64,000 nt of DNA, taken from JAHEJE01 sp965216335. Its GTDB lineage: Bacteria > Pseudomonadota > Alphaproteobacteria > Rhizobiales > Aestuariivirgaceae. Positions 19,252 to 27,037 of the stretch are shown here, one piece after another. The stretch is from positions 2,976,001 through 3,040,000 of the forward strand of contig OZ244154.1 of assembly GCA_965216335.1 (NCBI GenBank). Reading direction: 5' to 3'. Every line of letters begins with the position of its first letter. The stretch's first letter is position 1. A model generated the notes under the pieces. The model had not been told where the DNA came from and searched no databases. It saw only the letters and a list, made by a program, of their open reading frames with translations. The position numbers and the translations under genes were made by a program.

Positions 19252-19959
19252 TCAAACTACACCGATCTGTCTGGCAATCGCCGCCGCCGCGTCGCCGGGA
19301 TCATCGGCTTGGGTGATTGGCCGGCCGATGACCAGAATATCCGCTCCGGCGGCAAGCGCTGACTGCGGTGTGGCGATGCGTTTTTGATCCTGGGTTTCGG
19401 CGCCGGCCGGGCGTATTCCGGGCACCACCGTCAGGAAGTCGCCTCCACAGGCCCGCCTGATGCCGGCCAGGTCGTGCGGCGAGCAAACGACGCCGTCGGC
19501 ACCATTGTCGCGGGCAAGCTGCGCAAGATCACAGGCATGCTCCGCGGTCGATCTGGAGCCCGCAAAGCCGGCAGCGGCAATGTCATCGCCCGACAGGCTG
19601 GTCAGTATGGTGACGGCGATCAGCTTGGCGCGTCCGGCAACCGTGTCCGCGGCCGCCCGTATCATGGCCGGTCCTCCGGTGGCGTGCACGTTGACGATCG
19701 CCGGAGCCGGAGACAGCGCCAGAAGGGATTGCAGTCCCTGGGCAACGGTATTTGGGATGTCGTGCAGCTTGAGGTCGAGAAACACCGGCACACCGGCAGC
19801 AGCGACCGCTTCGTAGCCGGCCGGACCCTGGCGGTAGAAGAACTCCATGCCCAGCTTGACCATACCGACATATGGGCCGGCGAGCCGGGCAAGATCAAGC
19901 GCGCGGCCGGTCTCGGGCGTGTCGAGCGCCAGGCAAATCGGATTATTGGGCGTTGTCAT
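19252..19959 (-). CDS. pyrF: Orotidine 5'-phosphate decarboxylase
   Basis: This enzyme performs the last step of UMP synthesis. The catalytic cluster is visible as FLDLKLHDIPNTV near residue 60, and the C-terminal phosphate loop as ILVIGRPITQA. At 235 residues it is the short bacterial form. It precedes trpF by one base, an order conserved in Hyphomicrobiales (ihfB-lapA-pyrF-trpF). Confidence 0.95.
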   Translation of the reverse strand: MTTPNNPICLALDTPETGRALDLARLAGPYVGMVKLGMEFFYRQGPAGYEAVAAAGVPVFLDLKLHDIPNTVAQGLQSLLALSPAPAIVNVHATGGPAMIRAAADTVAGRAKLIAVTILTSLSGDDIAAAGFAGSRSTAEHACDLAQLARDNGADGVVCSPHDLAGIRRACGGDFLTVVPGIRPAGAETQDQKRIATPQSALAAGADILVIGRPITQADDPGDAAAAIARQIGVV

Positions 19960-20047
19960 TCAAGGTGATCCGGATCAGTTCCGGGCGGTTATAGCAAAAA
20001 ACGCAGCCGTGCCAACATTTGTCGGCCGCAGTTGGTGCTGCGCCGCG

Positions 20048-20377
20048 TCAGTGATCCACCGGTACGAGGTCCGTTGTCGCGGCCTGACGCTTCAGGCGCT
20101 CGTTTTCCATACGGGCGACACTCAGGTCGCTCTCTGCCTTGCGGCTGGAACGGCGCCACTTCGCCTGCCCGAACCAGGCTGCGAACCATCCGACAATCAG
20201 CCCCAGCAGAATACCGGCATAGAACAGGACCCACAGCGGGATGTTCAACGCAAACATCGGGTCGCTCTGTGACAGCGGATCAAAGGAAACCGCAACATGA
20301 GAGCGATTGGCAATCGCAAAGGCGATCATCAGAACAACCAGCGGTAAACCGATAAACCAGGAAAACAAACGTCGCAT
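20048..20377 (-). CDS. LapA-domain small membrane protein
   Basis: This 109-residue protein has two predicted membrane helices (about residues 5-25 and 45-70) and a charged, probably coiled C-terminal tail. The pattern IANRSHVAVSFDP between the helices is typical of LapA/DUF1049 proteins, which in E. coli assist LPS regulation. ATG at 20377 gives MRRLFSWFIG; a longer frame to 20407 is possible. Its place between ihfB and pyrF is conserved in this group. Its precise role is unknown. Confidence 0.75.
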   Translation of the reverse strand: MRRLFSWFIGLPLVVLMIAFAIANRSHVAVSFDPLSQSDPMFALNIPLWVLFYAGILLGLIVGWFAAWFGQAKWRRSSRKAESDLSVARMENERLKRQAATTDLVPVDH

Positions 20378-20444
20378 GGGCTCCCCCGAATGTCGCGCCG
20401 AAACCACTCAGTCCAAAACATGCCGGCCCGCGGCGCCGATCTGC

Positions 20445-20735
20445 CTAGGCGCCGTAAGTTTCGTTCAGGCGCTCTCGCAGTTCCTTGCCGGTCTTGAAGA
20501 ACGGCACGTTCTTTGCCGAGACCTCGACCGTTTCACCGGTCCGCGGATTGCGTCCCTGCCGCGAGCCGCGCGACTTGGTGGAAAATGCACCAAATCCCCG
20601 CAACTCGACACGGTCGCCATTTGCGAGCGCGCTAATGATTTCGTCCAACACCGTGTTGATGATCCGCTCGACATCACGATGGTACAGGTGCGGATTGTCC
20701 TGTGCGATAGTCTGGATCAGTTCCGACTTGATCAT
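20445..20735 (-). CDS. ihfB: Integration host factor subunit beta
   Basis: This nucleoid protein bends DNA as a heterodimer with IhfA. MIKSELIQ begins the family fold; the DNA arm contains GRNPRTGETV with the intercalating proline; the ending is typical. The start chosen is ATG at 20735 (96 residues); five codons upstream, another ATG would add MQDEI. It lies downstream of sppA on the same strand, as usual. Confidence 0.94.
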   Translation of the reverse strand: MIKSELIQTIAQDNPHLYHRDVERIINTVLDEIISALANGDRVELRGFGAFSTKSRGSRQGRNPRTGETVEVSAKNVPFFKTGKELRERLNETYGA

Positions 20736-20859
20736 AATCTCATCCTGCAACAGTTCGCGGCATTTTTCCGATTCAAGGAATGGTATTGCGCATCAAGTTT
20801 GCCCCGGCAACCCTCTTGTCAGTCAATTTAACCTGCGCAAGCGCCACCATGGCAAGGCC

Positions 20860-21813
20860 TCAGTTCCGCGCAGGGTGCCAAACTGACATCAAACCGTCAA
20901 GCTGCAGACCTTCACTCCGGAGTTTGTCGCTGGCGGTCTGGAACAGATGCTCCAAGCCCAGCGCCCGGGCGAGAAGCTGCAGGCCCCAGGCTGACGACTG
21001 AACATTTCTGTCTGGCTTCCAGTCCAGGACTTCCGTTTCTTCGGCTATGTCCTTTTGTGCCTTCAACCAGTTCTTGGCCTGGTCTTCGCCGCCAAGCTCA
21101 TCGATCAGTTTGCCCTTCAGAGCCTGCCGGCCCGTGTAGACGCGCCCATCCGCGAGCGTCAGGGCTTCCGACCGAGACAGTTTGCGCCGTTCGGCCACCA
21201 GCGTCACGAACCAGTTGAAACTGTCATCGATCATGGCCTTCGTGACCTGACGCACTTCCTCGGTCAGGGGCTTGAACATGTTCGGCTCGGCCTTGAGCTT
21301 GCTCGACTTTACCTCTTCCATCCTGACCCCGAGATTGTCGAGCAACTGCGTAATCTCTGCCCATTGGAAAATCACACCGATCGATCCGGTAATGGTGTTG
21401 CCGCGAGCGACGATGTGGTCGGCTGCAATTGCGGTTATGTAACCTCCAGACGCTGCGACCGTGCCCATGACGGCGACAACCGGCTTTTTCGCAGCAACCT
21501 TGCGGATAGCCTCGTAGAGCGCTTCGGACCCGGCCGTGGTGCCGCCGGGGCTATCGATGTGCACAATCACCGCCTTGACGCGATCGGTCTTTTCAATCTC
21601 GGCAAACAAATCAAGCGTTTCCTGATCGCCGCGGATCAGTCCTTCGACCTGTACCCTGGCCACATGGTCGGAATACTTGGCCAGCTCGGTGTTGCTCAGA
21701 ACGGCGATCAGCAGCCCGGCGGCCACGGCGAGAACCGCCAGGACCCGCCACAGGCTGGCCGACCGCTTGTAGCGCCTGCGTGCCACTATGGTGTCTGCAT
21801 CCAACATGAGCAT
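20860..21813 (-). CDS. sppA: Signal peptide peptidase SppA, short form
   Basis: This membrane-anchored serine protease degrades cleaved signal peptides. One membrane helix lies at about residues 20-42 (VLAVLAVAAGLLIAVL). The block IDSPGGTTAGSEAL and the nucleophile region GTVAASGGYI carry the catalytic Ser. SSKLKAEPNMF is the region of the general-base Lys. At 317 residues it is the short 36-kDa form with one protease domain, not the duplicated E. coli form. It follows rpsA on the minus strand. Confidence 0.9.
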   Translation of the reverse strand: MLMLDADTIVARRRYKRSASLWRVLAVLAVAAGLLIAVLSNTELAKYSDHVARVQVEGLIRGDQETLDLFAEIEKTDRVKAVIVHIDSPGGTTAGSEALYEAIRKVAAKKPVVAVMGTVAASGGYITAIAADHIVARGNTITGSIGVIFQWAEITQLLDNLGVRMEEVKSSKLKAEPNMFKPLTEEVRQVTKAMIDDSFNWFVTLVAERRKLSRSEALTLADGRVYTGRQALKGKLIDELGGEDQAKNWLKAQKDIAEETEVLDWKPDRNVQSSAWGLQLLARALGLEHLFQTASDKLRSEGLQLDGLMSVWHPARN

Positions 21814-21888
21814 GTCAATCCGGTTTGCTTAGAGCCTGACCGAAAAGTCGACGCCAAGAGAATCGCGGCATCGCGACGACGACCGGAC

Positions 21889-23619
21889 CTAACTGTCCTT
21901 GCCGTCGTCTGAAACCTTGTCTTCGTTCTGCGCCTTGTTCAGAGCGGCACCGAGGATATCGCCGAGCGAAGCGCCGGAATCCGACGACCCGTACTGGGCG
22001 ACGGCGGCCTTTTCCTCGGCAATCTCCAGCGCCTTGATCGACAGACCGACTTTGCGGCTGGCCTTGTCGAGCTGCGTCACGCGGGCATCGACCTTTTCAC
22101 CGACTGCAAACCGGTCGGGACGCTGCTCGGAGCGGTCGCGGGCCAGGTCCGCACGGCGGATGAACGCCGTCAGATCGGAACCGGCGATTGCGACCTCGAT
22201 ACCGTTGTCCTGAACGGCAGTCACCTCGCCGGTAACGGTCGCGCCCTTGCGCAGACCTTCGACCTTGTCGATCGGATCACCGGAGAGCTGCTTGACACCA
22301 AGCGAGATGCGCTCCTTTTCCATGTCCACGTCGAGCACCACAGCCTTGACCATGTCGCCCTTCTTGTACTGCTGGATCGCTTCTTCACCGGACTGCGACC
22401 AGTCGAGGTCCGACAGGTGCACCATGCCGTCGACATCGCCATCGAGACCGATGAACAGACCGAACTCGGTGATGTTCTTGACCTCGCCTTCCACCTCGGT
22501 GCCCGACGGGAACTTGTCGGAGAACGATTCCCAGGGATTGTCCTGGGTCTGCTTCAGGCCGAGAGAAATACGGCGCTTTGCCGGATCGACCTCGAGAACC
22601 TGCACGGTGATCTCCTGCGAGGTCGAAAGGATCTTGCCCGGATGGACGTTCTTCTTGGTCCAGCTCATCTCGGAAACGTGAACTAGGCCTTCGATGCCTT
22701 CTTCCAGTTCGACGAATGCGCCGTAATCGGTGATGTTGGTCACGCGCCCGGTGACGTTGGTGCCTGAGATGTACTTGGTCTCGACGCCTTCCCACGGATC
22801 CTTCTCAAGCTGCTTCATGCCGAGGCTGATACGCTGGGTTTCCGGATTGATCTTGATGATCTGCACATTGACAGTCTGTCCGACGGACAGGACGTCAGCC
22901 GGCTGATTGACGCGCTTCCAGGAGATGTCGGTGACGTGCAGCAGCCCGTCGATGCCGCCGAGATCAACAAATGCGCCGTAGTCGGTGATGTTCTTGACAA
23001 CGCCTTCAACCACCTGGCCTTCGGCAAGGTTCTGAACCAGTTCGGAGCGTTGCTCGGCGCGGGTTTCTTCCATGATGGCGCGGCGCGACACAACGATGTT
23101 GCCGCGGCGTTTGTCCATCTTGAGGATCTGGAAGGGCTGCGGAATGTTCATCAGCGGAGTGACGTCGCGGATCGGCCGGACGTCCACCTGGCTGCCCGGC
23201 AGGAAGGCCACGGCACCGCCAAGATCAACGGTAAAGCCGCCCTTCACACGGCCGAAGATCACGCCTTCGACGCGCTCGTTCGCCTCTGAAGACTTCTCAA
23301 GCCGCTCCCAGGCTTCCTCGCGGCGCGCCTTGTCGCGCGACAGCACCGCTTCGCCCAGCGCATTCTCGATGCGCTCGAGATACACCTCAACTTCATCCCC
23401 AACGCCCAGTTCGTTGTCCGAGCCCGGTGTCTGGAACTCGCGCAGGGCCACACGCCCTTCGGTTTTCAGGCCGACATCAATGATCGCGAGATCGTTCTCA
23501 ATCGATATGATCTTGCCTTTGACAACGGTTCCTTCGAGTGCTTCTTCGCCATCGAACGATTCATCGAGCATGGCAGCAAATTCATCACGCGTCGGGTTAA
23601 GCGAGTTTACAGCGGTCAT
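21889..23619 (-). CDS. rpsA: 30S ribosomal protein S1
   Basis: This protein carries six S1 RNA-binding domains in series. Repeated cores such as VKNITDYGAFVDLGGIDGL, TNITDYGAFVELEEG and KNITEFGLFIGLDGD are easy to see. At 576 residues it matches alphaproteobacterial S1. It binds mRNA leaders and helps 30S initiation. The order cmk-rpsA is near universal in proteobacteria. The 221 bases upstream, up to cmk, carry its promoter and leader; I see no clear hairpin there. Confidence 0.97.
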   Translation of the reverse strand: MTAVNSLNPTRDEFAAMLDESFDGEEALEGTVVKGKIISIENDLAIIDVGLKTEGRVALREFQTPGSDNELGVGDEVEVYLERIENALGEAVLSRDKARREEAWERLEKSSEANERVEGVIFGRVKGGFTVDLGGAVAFLPGSQVDVRPIRDVTPLMNIPQPFQILKMDKRRGNIVVSRRAIMEETRAEQRSELVQNLAEGQVVEGVVKNITDYGAFVDLGGIDGLLHVTDISWKRVNQPADVLSVGQTVNVQIIKINPETQRISLGMKQLEKDPWEGVETKYISGTNVTGRVTNITDYGAFVELEEGIEGLVHVSEMSWTKKNVHPGKILSTSQEITVQVLEVDPAKRRISLGLKQTQDNPWESFSDKFPSGTEVEGEVKNITEFGLFIGLDGDVDGMVHLSDLDWSQSGEEAIQQYKKGDMVKAVVLDVDMEKERISLGVKQLSGDPIDKVEGLRKGATVTGEVTAVQDNGIEVAIAGSDLTAFIRRADLARDRSEQRPDRFAVGEKVDARVTQLDKASRKVGLSIKALEIAEEKAAVAQYGSSDSGASLGDILGAALNKAQNEDKVSDDGKDS

Positions 23620-23840
23620 TCAGTCCTCATTACCATCAAAATCGGGTTGGCCCGCGGCAATATCCGCAGGTCGTCCCGCCGGCCAGGGGCTTCAATCCTT
23701 AAGTGCCCCGATCATGCTGGCAGGCATACCACGAAACGTCTCCGCATCCGGCAGTCCAACACCCAGGCCCGGTGTCTTTCCAAACATCCTGAAACGGAAA
23801 CAAGTTAAGGACCCGCAACCCACCTGGCCGCGCGCCCCAG

Positions 23841-24461
23841 TCAGATTTTCGCGTCGATGAACTCGACGGCAGCCTGAAACGCCGCCTCTATATCCAATTT
23901 CGTCGTGTCGAGCAAGTGCGCGTCGACCGCAGGACGCAGCGGTGCGACAGCGCGGCTTGCATCGCGTTCATCGCGCCTCTTCAGGTCGGCCAGTACGGTT
24001 TCATAGGGCGTATCGTCGCCACGCTCGGATTGTTCGACATAGCGTCGCCGGGCGCGGACCTCGACATCGGCGGTGACAAACAGTTTCACATCGGCATCCG
24101 GGCACACGATGGTGCCGATATCGCGGCCGTCAAGCACGGCACCGGGAGGCGTTGCGGCAATCCGGCGCTGGAAGTCGAGCATGATCTGCCGCACCTGCGG
24201 ATTGGCCGCGATGATGGATGCCGCCTCGCCGGCGCCATCGGCACGCAGCTGCTCATCGGTAAACTCATCGATTTCGAGGCCGCGGGCCGCCTTGAGCGCC
24301 GCCGTACTGTCCGTGGGATTGGCGCCGGTTTGCTGAACGGCCAGACCGACCGCGCGATACAACGATCCGGTATCCAGGTAATGCAGTCCATAGTGCTCGG
24401 CTAACCGCCGGGCCAGCGTGCCCTTTCCCGAGGCTGCTGGGCCGTCTACAGCGATGATCAT
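23841..24461 (-). CDS. cmk: Cytidylate kinase
   Basis: This enzyme phosphorylates CMP and dCMP. The P-loop is VDGPAASGKGTLARRLA near the N-terminus, followed by YLDTGSLYRAVG; DGRDIGT is the CMP-binding region. It is 206 residues long. The ATG overlaps the aroA stop by four bases (ATGA), so translation is probably coupled. The next gene downstream is rpsA. Confidence 0.95.
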   Translation of the reverse strand: MIIAVDGPAASGKGTLARRLAEHYGLHYLDTGSLYRAVGLAVQQTGANPTDSTAALKAARGLEIDEFTDEQLRADGAGEAASIIAANPQVRQIMLDFQRRIAATPPGAVLDGRDIGTIVCPDADVKLFVTADVEVRARRRYVEQSERGDDTPYETVLADLKRRDERDASRAVAPLRPAVDAHLLDTTKLDIEAAFQAAVEFIDAKI

Positions 24462-25780
24462 GCGGCGACCTCCTCGATCGCTGCGCCGAGGCCACGCATC
24501 AGCTCAACGAACTCCGGGAAGCTCGTGGCGATGATCCTGCCGTCATCGATCCGCACCGGCTTTGCGGATACAAGGCCCAACACGCAGAAAGCCATTGCGA
24601 TCCGGTGATCCAGATGCGTTGCAACCAGGCCGCCGCCCGGTACCTTGCCGCCCGTGACAGCCAGCCAGTCCTCGCCCGTGCGCACATCCACGCCGTTCGC
24701 GGCAAGTCCGCCGGCGATGGCAGCGAGCCGGTCGCTCTCCTTGACCCGCAGTTCGCCAAGGCCGGCCATGTGCGTTTCACCGTCCGCACATGCAGCGGCC
24801 ACGGCCAGCACCGGATATTCGTCGATCATTGATGGCGCCCGCGCGGCAGGAACCTCAGCACCCTTAAGGCGGCTGGAGCGCACGTGAATGGTGCCGGTTT
24901 CTTCTCCACCGGACATTGCGCGACCGCTGATCTCGATATCGCCCCCCATCTCCTGGAGAGTGGTAAGCAGGCCGATGCGGGTTGGGTTCAGAAGCACATT
25001 CTCAATCGCGATTTCCGACCCCTCGGTTATCAGCGCGGCCACGATCGCAAATGCCGCCGAGCTCGGATCGCCCGGCACGGTCACATCCTGCGAAACAAGC
25101 TCTCTTTGTCCGGTCAGGCGTATCCGGGTGCCGCCACTGCCGGGTTGGCTGTGCAGCTCCGCACCGAACCCCTGCAGCATGCGCTCTGTGTGGTCCCGGG
25201 TAGCAACTGGTTCGATCACTTCCGTCACGCCGGGTGTGTTCAGGCCCGCCAGAAGCACCGCGGACTTGACCTGCGCCGATGCGACCGGCAGCCGGTAGCT
25301 GACCGGGACCGGATGATGTGCACCGATGAGTTGCAGCGGCAGCCGGTCCTGCCCCTGGGGGCAGAATCTCGCACCGAACTTCAACAACGGGTCGATGACC
25401 CGCCGCATCGGGCGCTTGCTCAGAGACGCGTCTCCAATCAGATCGACGGTTATCGGTGAGCTGGCCATAAGACCGGCGGCCAGGCGTACTCCGGTGCCCG
25501 AGTTGCCGAAATACAGAGCTTCGTCCGGCTGCTGCAGCCCGGCAACACCGGTTCCCCGGATGCTCATCCTGCCGTCGGCAAGCTCGGTGATCGTCGCGCC
25601 GAGAGCCTGCATCGCCGATCGCGTGTGCAGCACGTCCTCCGACTTCAGCAGGCCGGATATCGTGCTGTTGCCCACGGCCAGCCCGCACAGCATCAGCGCG
25701 CGATGCGAAATCGATTTGTCGCCCGGCACGCAAACCGTTCCACGCAGGTTTCCCGATACGCTGCCCTGCAATGGTTGCAT
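24458..25780 (-). CDS. aroA: EPSP synthase (3-phosphoshikimate 1-carboxyvinyltransferase)
   Basis: This is the sixth enzyme of the shikimate pathway. The N-terminal GTVCVPGDKSISHRALML and LYFGNSGTGVRL are the PEP/shikimate-3-phosphate sites, and RDHTERMLQGFGAE and EYPVLAVAAACADG follow. The start is ATG at 25780 (MQPLQGSVSG, 440 residues); an in-frame ATG at 25846 would add 22 Arg-rich residues without family support. It leads the aroA-cmk-rpsA group and is divergent from the FYDLN gene. The sub-class (glyphosate-sensitive or not) is not decided here. Confidence 0.94.
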   Translation of the reverse strand: MQPLQGSVSGNLRGTVCVPGDKSISHRALMLCGLAVGNSTISGLLKSEDVLHTRSAMQALGATITELADGRMSIRGTGVAGLQQPDEALYFGNSGTGVRLAAGLMASSPITVDLIGDASLSKRPMRRVIDPLLKFGARFCPQGQDRLPLQLIGAHHPVPVSYRLPVASAQVKSAVLLAGLNTPGVTEVIEPVATRDHTERMLQGFGAELHSQPGSGGTRIRLTGQRELVSQDVTVPGDPSSAAFAIVAALITEGSEIAIENVLLNPTRIGLLTTLQEMGGDIEISGRAMSGGEETGTIHVRSSRLKGAEVPAARAPSMIDEYPVLAVAAACADGETHMAGLGELRVKESDRLAAIAGGLAANGVDVRTGEDWLAVTGGKVPGGGLVATHLDHRIAMAFCVLGLVSAKPVRIDDGRIIATSFPEFVELMRGLGAAIEEVAA

Positions 25781-25971
25781 GAATCCATCAAGCACGAAAT
25801 TTCCAGCCTGTCTGCGCCATGTGTTGCCCCGGCGTCGTGGTACCACAGCCTTGCGCCGGCTGTCATCAGCCAGCCAAACAGGTTTTTGTGCGATTTCATT
25901 TTGACAGCACGGCTGGCACGTGGCATGGGAAGCGCAATTCTCTCGACATTCCCAATAGAAGGACTATTCGC

Positions 25972-26382
25972 GTGGTCGACGCCGAACTTGGAACCAAGCG
26001 CATTTGCCCGAGCTGTGCCAGCCGGTTTTACGACTTGAACAAGGACCCCATAACCTGTCCGAGCTGTGGCGAAACCTTCGTGGTGGAACCCATCTTGCCG
26101 TCGAAAATGGATCAGCCTGCACCGAGCAAGCCTGAGGCGGACGAGACAAAGCCGGAGAAAGACAGCGATGACGCCGAAGTCGTCAGCCTCGAGGACGTCG
26201 ACAAGGATGACGAGGACGACGAAGATGAAGACGAGGCTGCGGCGATCAAGGACGTCGACCTGGGCGACGATATCGAGATCGATGATGATGCCGACGACGA
26301 CGCGTTTCTCGAAGACGACGAGGAAGACGATGCACCGGTGCCGGGCCTGATCGGCAAGGCAAAGCCGGATGATGAAAGCTAA
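25972..26382 (+). CDS. TIGR02300 (FYDLN-acid) family protein
   Basis: The N-terminus ELGTKRICPSCASRFYDLN followed by CPSCGE is a four-Cys zinc-ribbon-like knuckle. The rest is a long acidic tail rich in Asp and Glu. This is the alphaproteobacterial FYDLN family, of unknown function. The start is GTG at 25972, preceded by AGAAGGA with 8-base spacing; the open frame extends upstream to 25819 but without family similarity. It is divergent from aroA and upstream of tRNA-Ala, a conserved neighbourhood. The acidic tail suggests binding to a basic partner, but that is speculation. Confidence 0.85.
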   Translation: MVDAELGTKRICPSCASRFYDLNKDPITCPSCGETFVVEPILPSKMDQPAPSKPEADETKPEKDSDDAEVVSLEDVDKDDEDDEDEDEAAAIKDVDLGDDIEIDDDADDDAFLEDDEEDDAPVPGLIGKAKPDDES

Positions 26383-26454
26383 CGCTGGAAGTTTCTGGTT
26401 CGGCAACACAAGTTTCACTTGATTGTTTCTGCCCGCCAGCATAATTTCCGCCGC

Positions 26455-26475
26455 GCTGCCGCCCCATGCGGCAGC
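26455..26475. repeat. 8-bp GC inverted repeat before tRNA-Ala
   Basis: GCTGCCGC (26455-26462) and GCGGCAGC (26468-26475) form a perfect 8-bp stem with a five-base loop, 29 bases before the tRNA. There is no T-run. It may end transcription of the FYDLN gene or be part of the tRNA promoter region. Confidence 0.5.
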
Positions 26476-26503
26476 CGCCGCCACAATGAGGCGGCACCCG
26501 GAA

Positions 26504-26579
<76 letters not shown>

Positions 26580-26660
26580 TTAAAATCAAAGGCTTAACAG
26601 TCAATCGCGCATTGGGCAATCGAGCCTAGCAACCAAGTAGCAACCGATTGGTGATTTATC

Positions 26661-26753
26661 GTGCTAATTCAGAGCGGCGACCTGACGGAAGAACGCCGGG
26701 CACTCGCCGCCTGGGCAACGCAGCTGCAGGAGATTGTCAGCAACGAGCATTGA
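26661..26753 (+). pseudogene. Integrase C-terminal remnant 1
   Basis: This frame gives a tail of about 30 residues (LTEERRALAAWATQLQEIV). It matches the C-terminal end of P4-type tyrosine integrases, where EKRRALxxWxxxLxxI follows the catalytic Tyr helix. Nothing recognisable precedes it, so the rest of the gene is gone. It lies 82 bases after tRNA-Ala, in the same orientation. Confidence 0.55.
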
Positions 26754-26946
26754 CCGGCTGGTCATCGGCAAGGTGCTGAACCACGCAAGCATTGACCGCG
26801 ATAGCTTCACCGGCCTTGTGAATGACCGGCAAGGGTATGAACCGGAAAAGCGCAGGGCGATGGAGGTGTGGGCGGATCGGCTATGGATTGCCCCTTACGA
26901 TATTTGGTTGATCAGTCCCATTGTCAGCAAGGCACTTCCGGCATAA
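26734..26946 (+). pseudogene. Integrase C-terminal remnant 2
   Basis: The frame reads IGKVLNHAS, then YEPEKRRAMEVWADRLW. This is the region around and after the catalytic Tyr in P4-type tyrosine integrases (usually VLNHS...V.xYxRxxY..EKRxALExWxxxL). The first part is degenerate (GLVNDRQGY in place of AVYNRHxY) and the upstream catalytic domain is absent. It overlaps the first remnant by 20 bases in a different frame, so two different integrases were probably eroded here. Confidence 0.6.
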
Positions 26947-26954
26947 CCTAAGGT
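26944..26954. promoter_or_regulatory. Small palindrome upstream of RTX gene
   Basis: AACCTAAGGTT is a perfect 11-base odd palindrome, 84 bases before the RTX start. It lies in the only gap between the integrase remnant and the gene and could be an operator. No regulator is linked. Confidence 0.25.
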
Positions 26955-27037
26955 TAACGTAAGACGGGGTGAAGAATTTCGCTAACCTAGTGGGCGGGTA
27001 TGGCTGCGAAAACAGCTTAGCTGAGGAGTATTCTCCA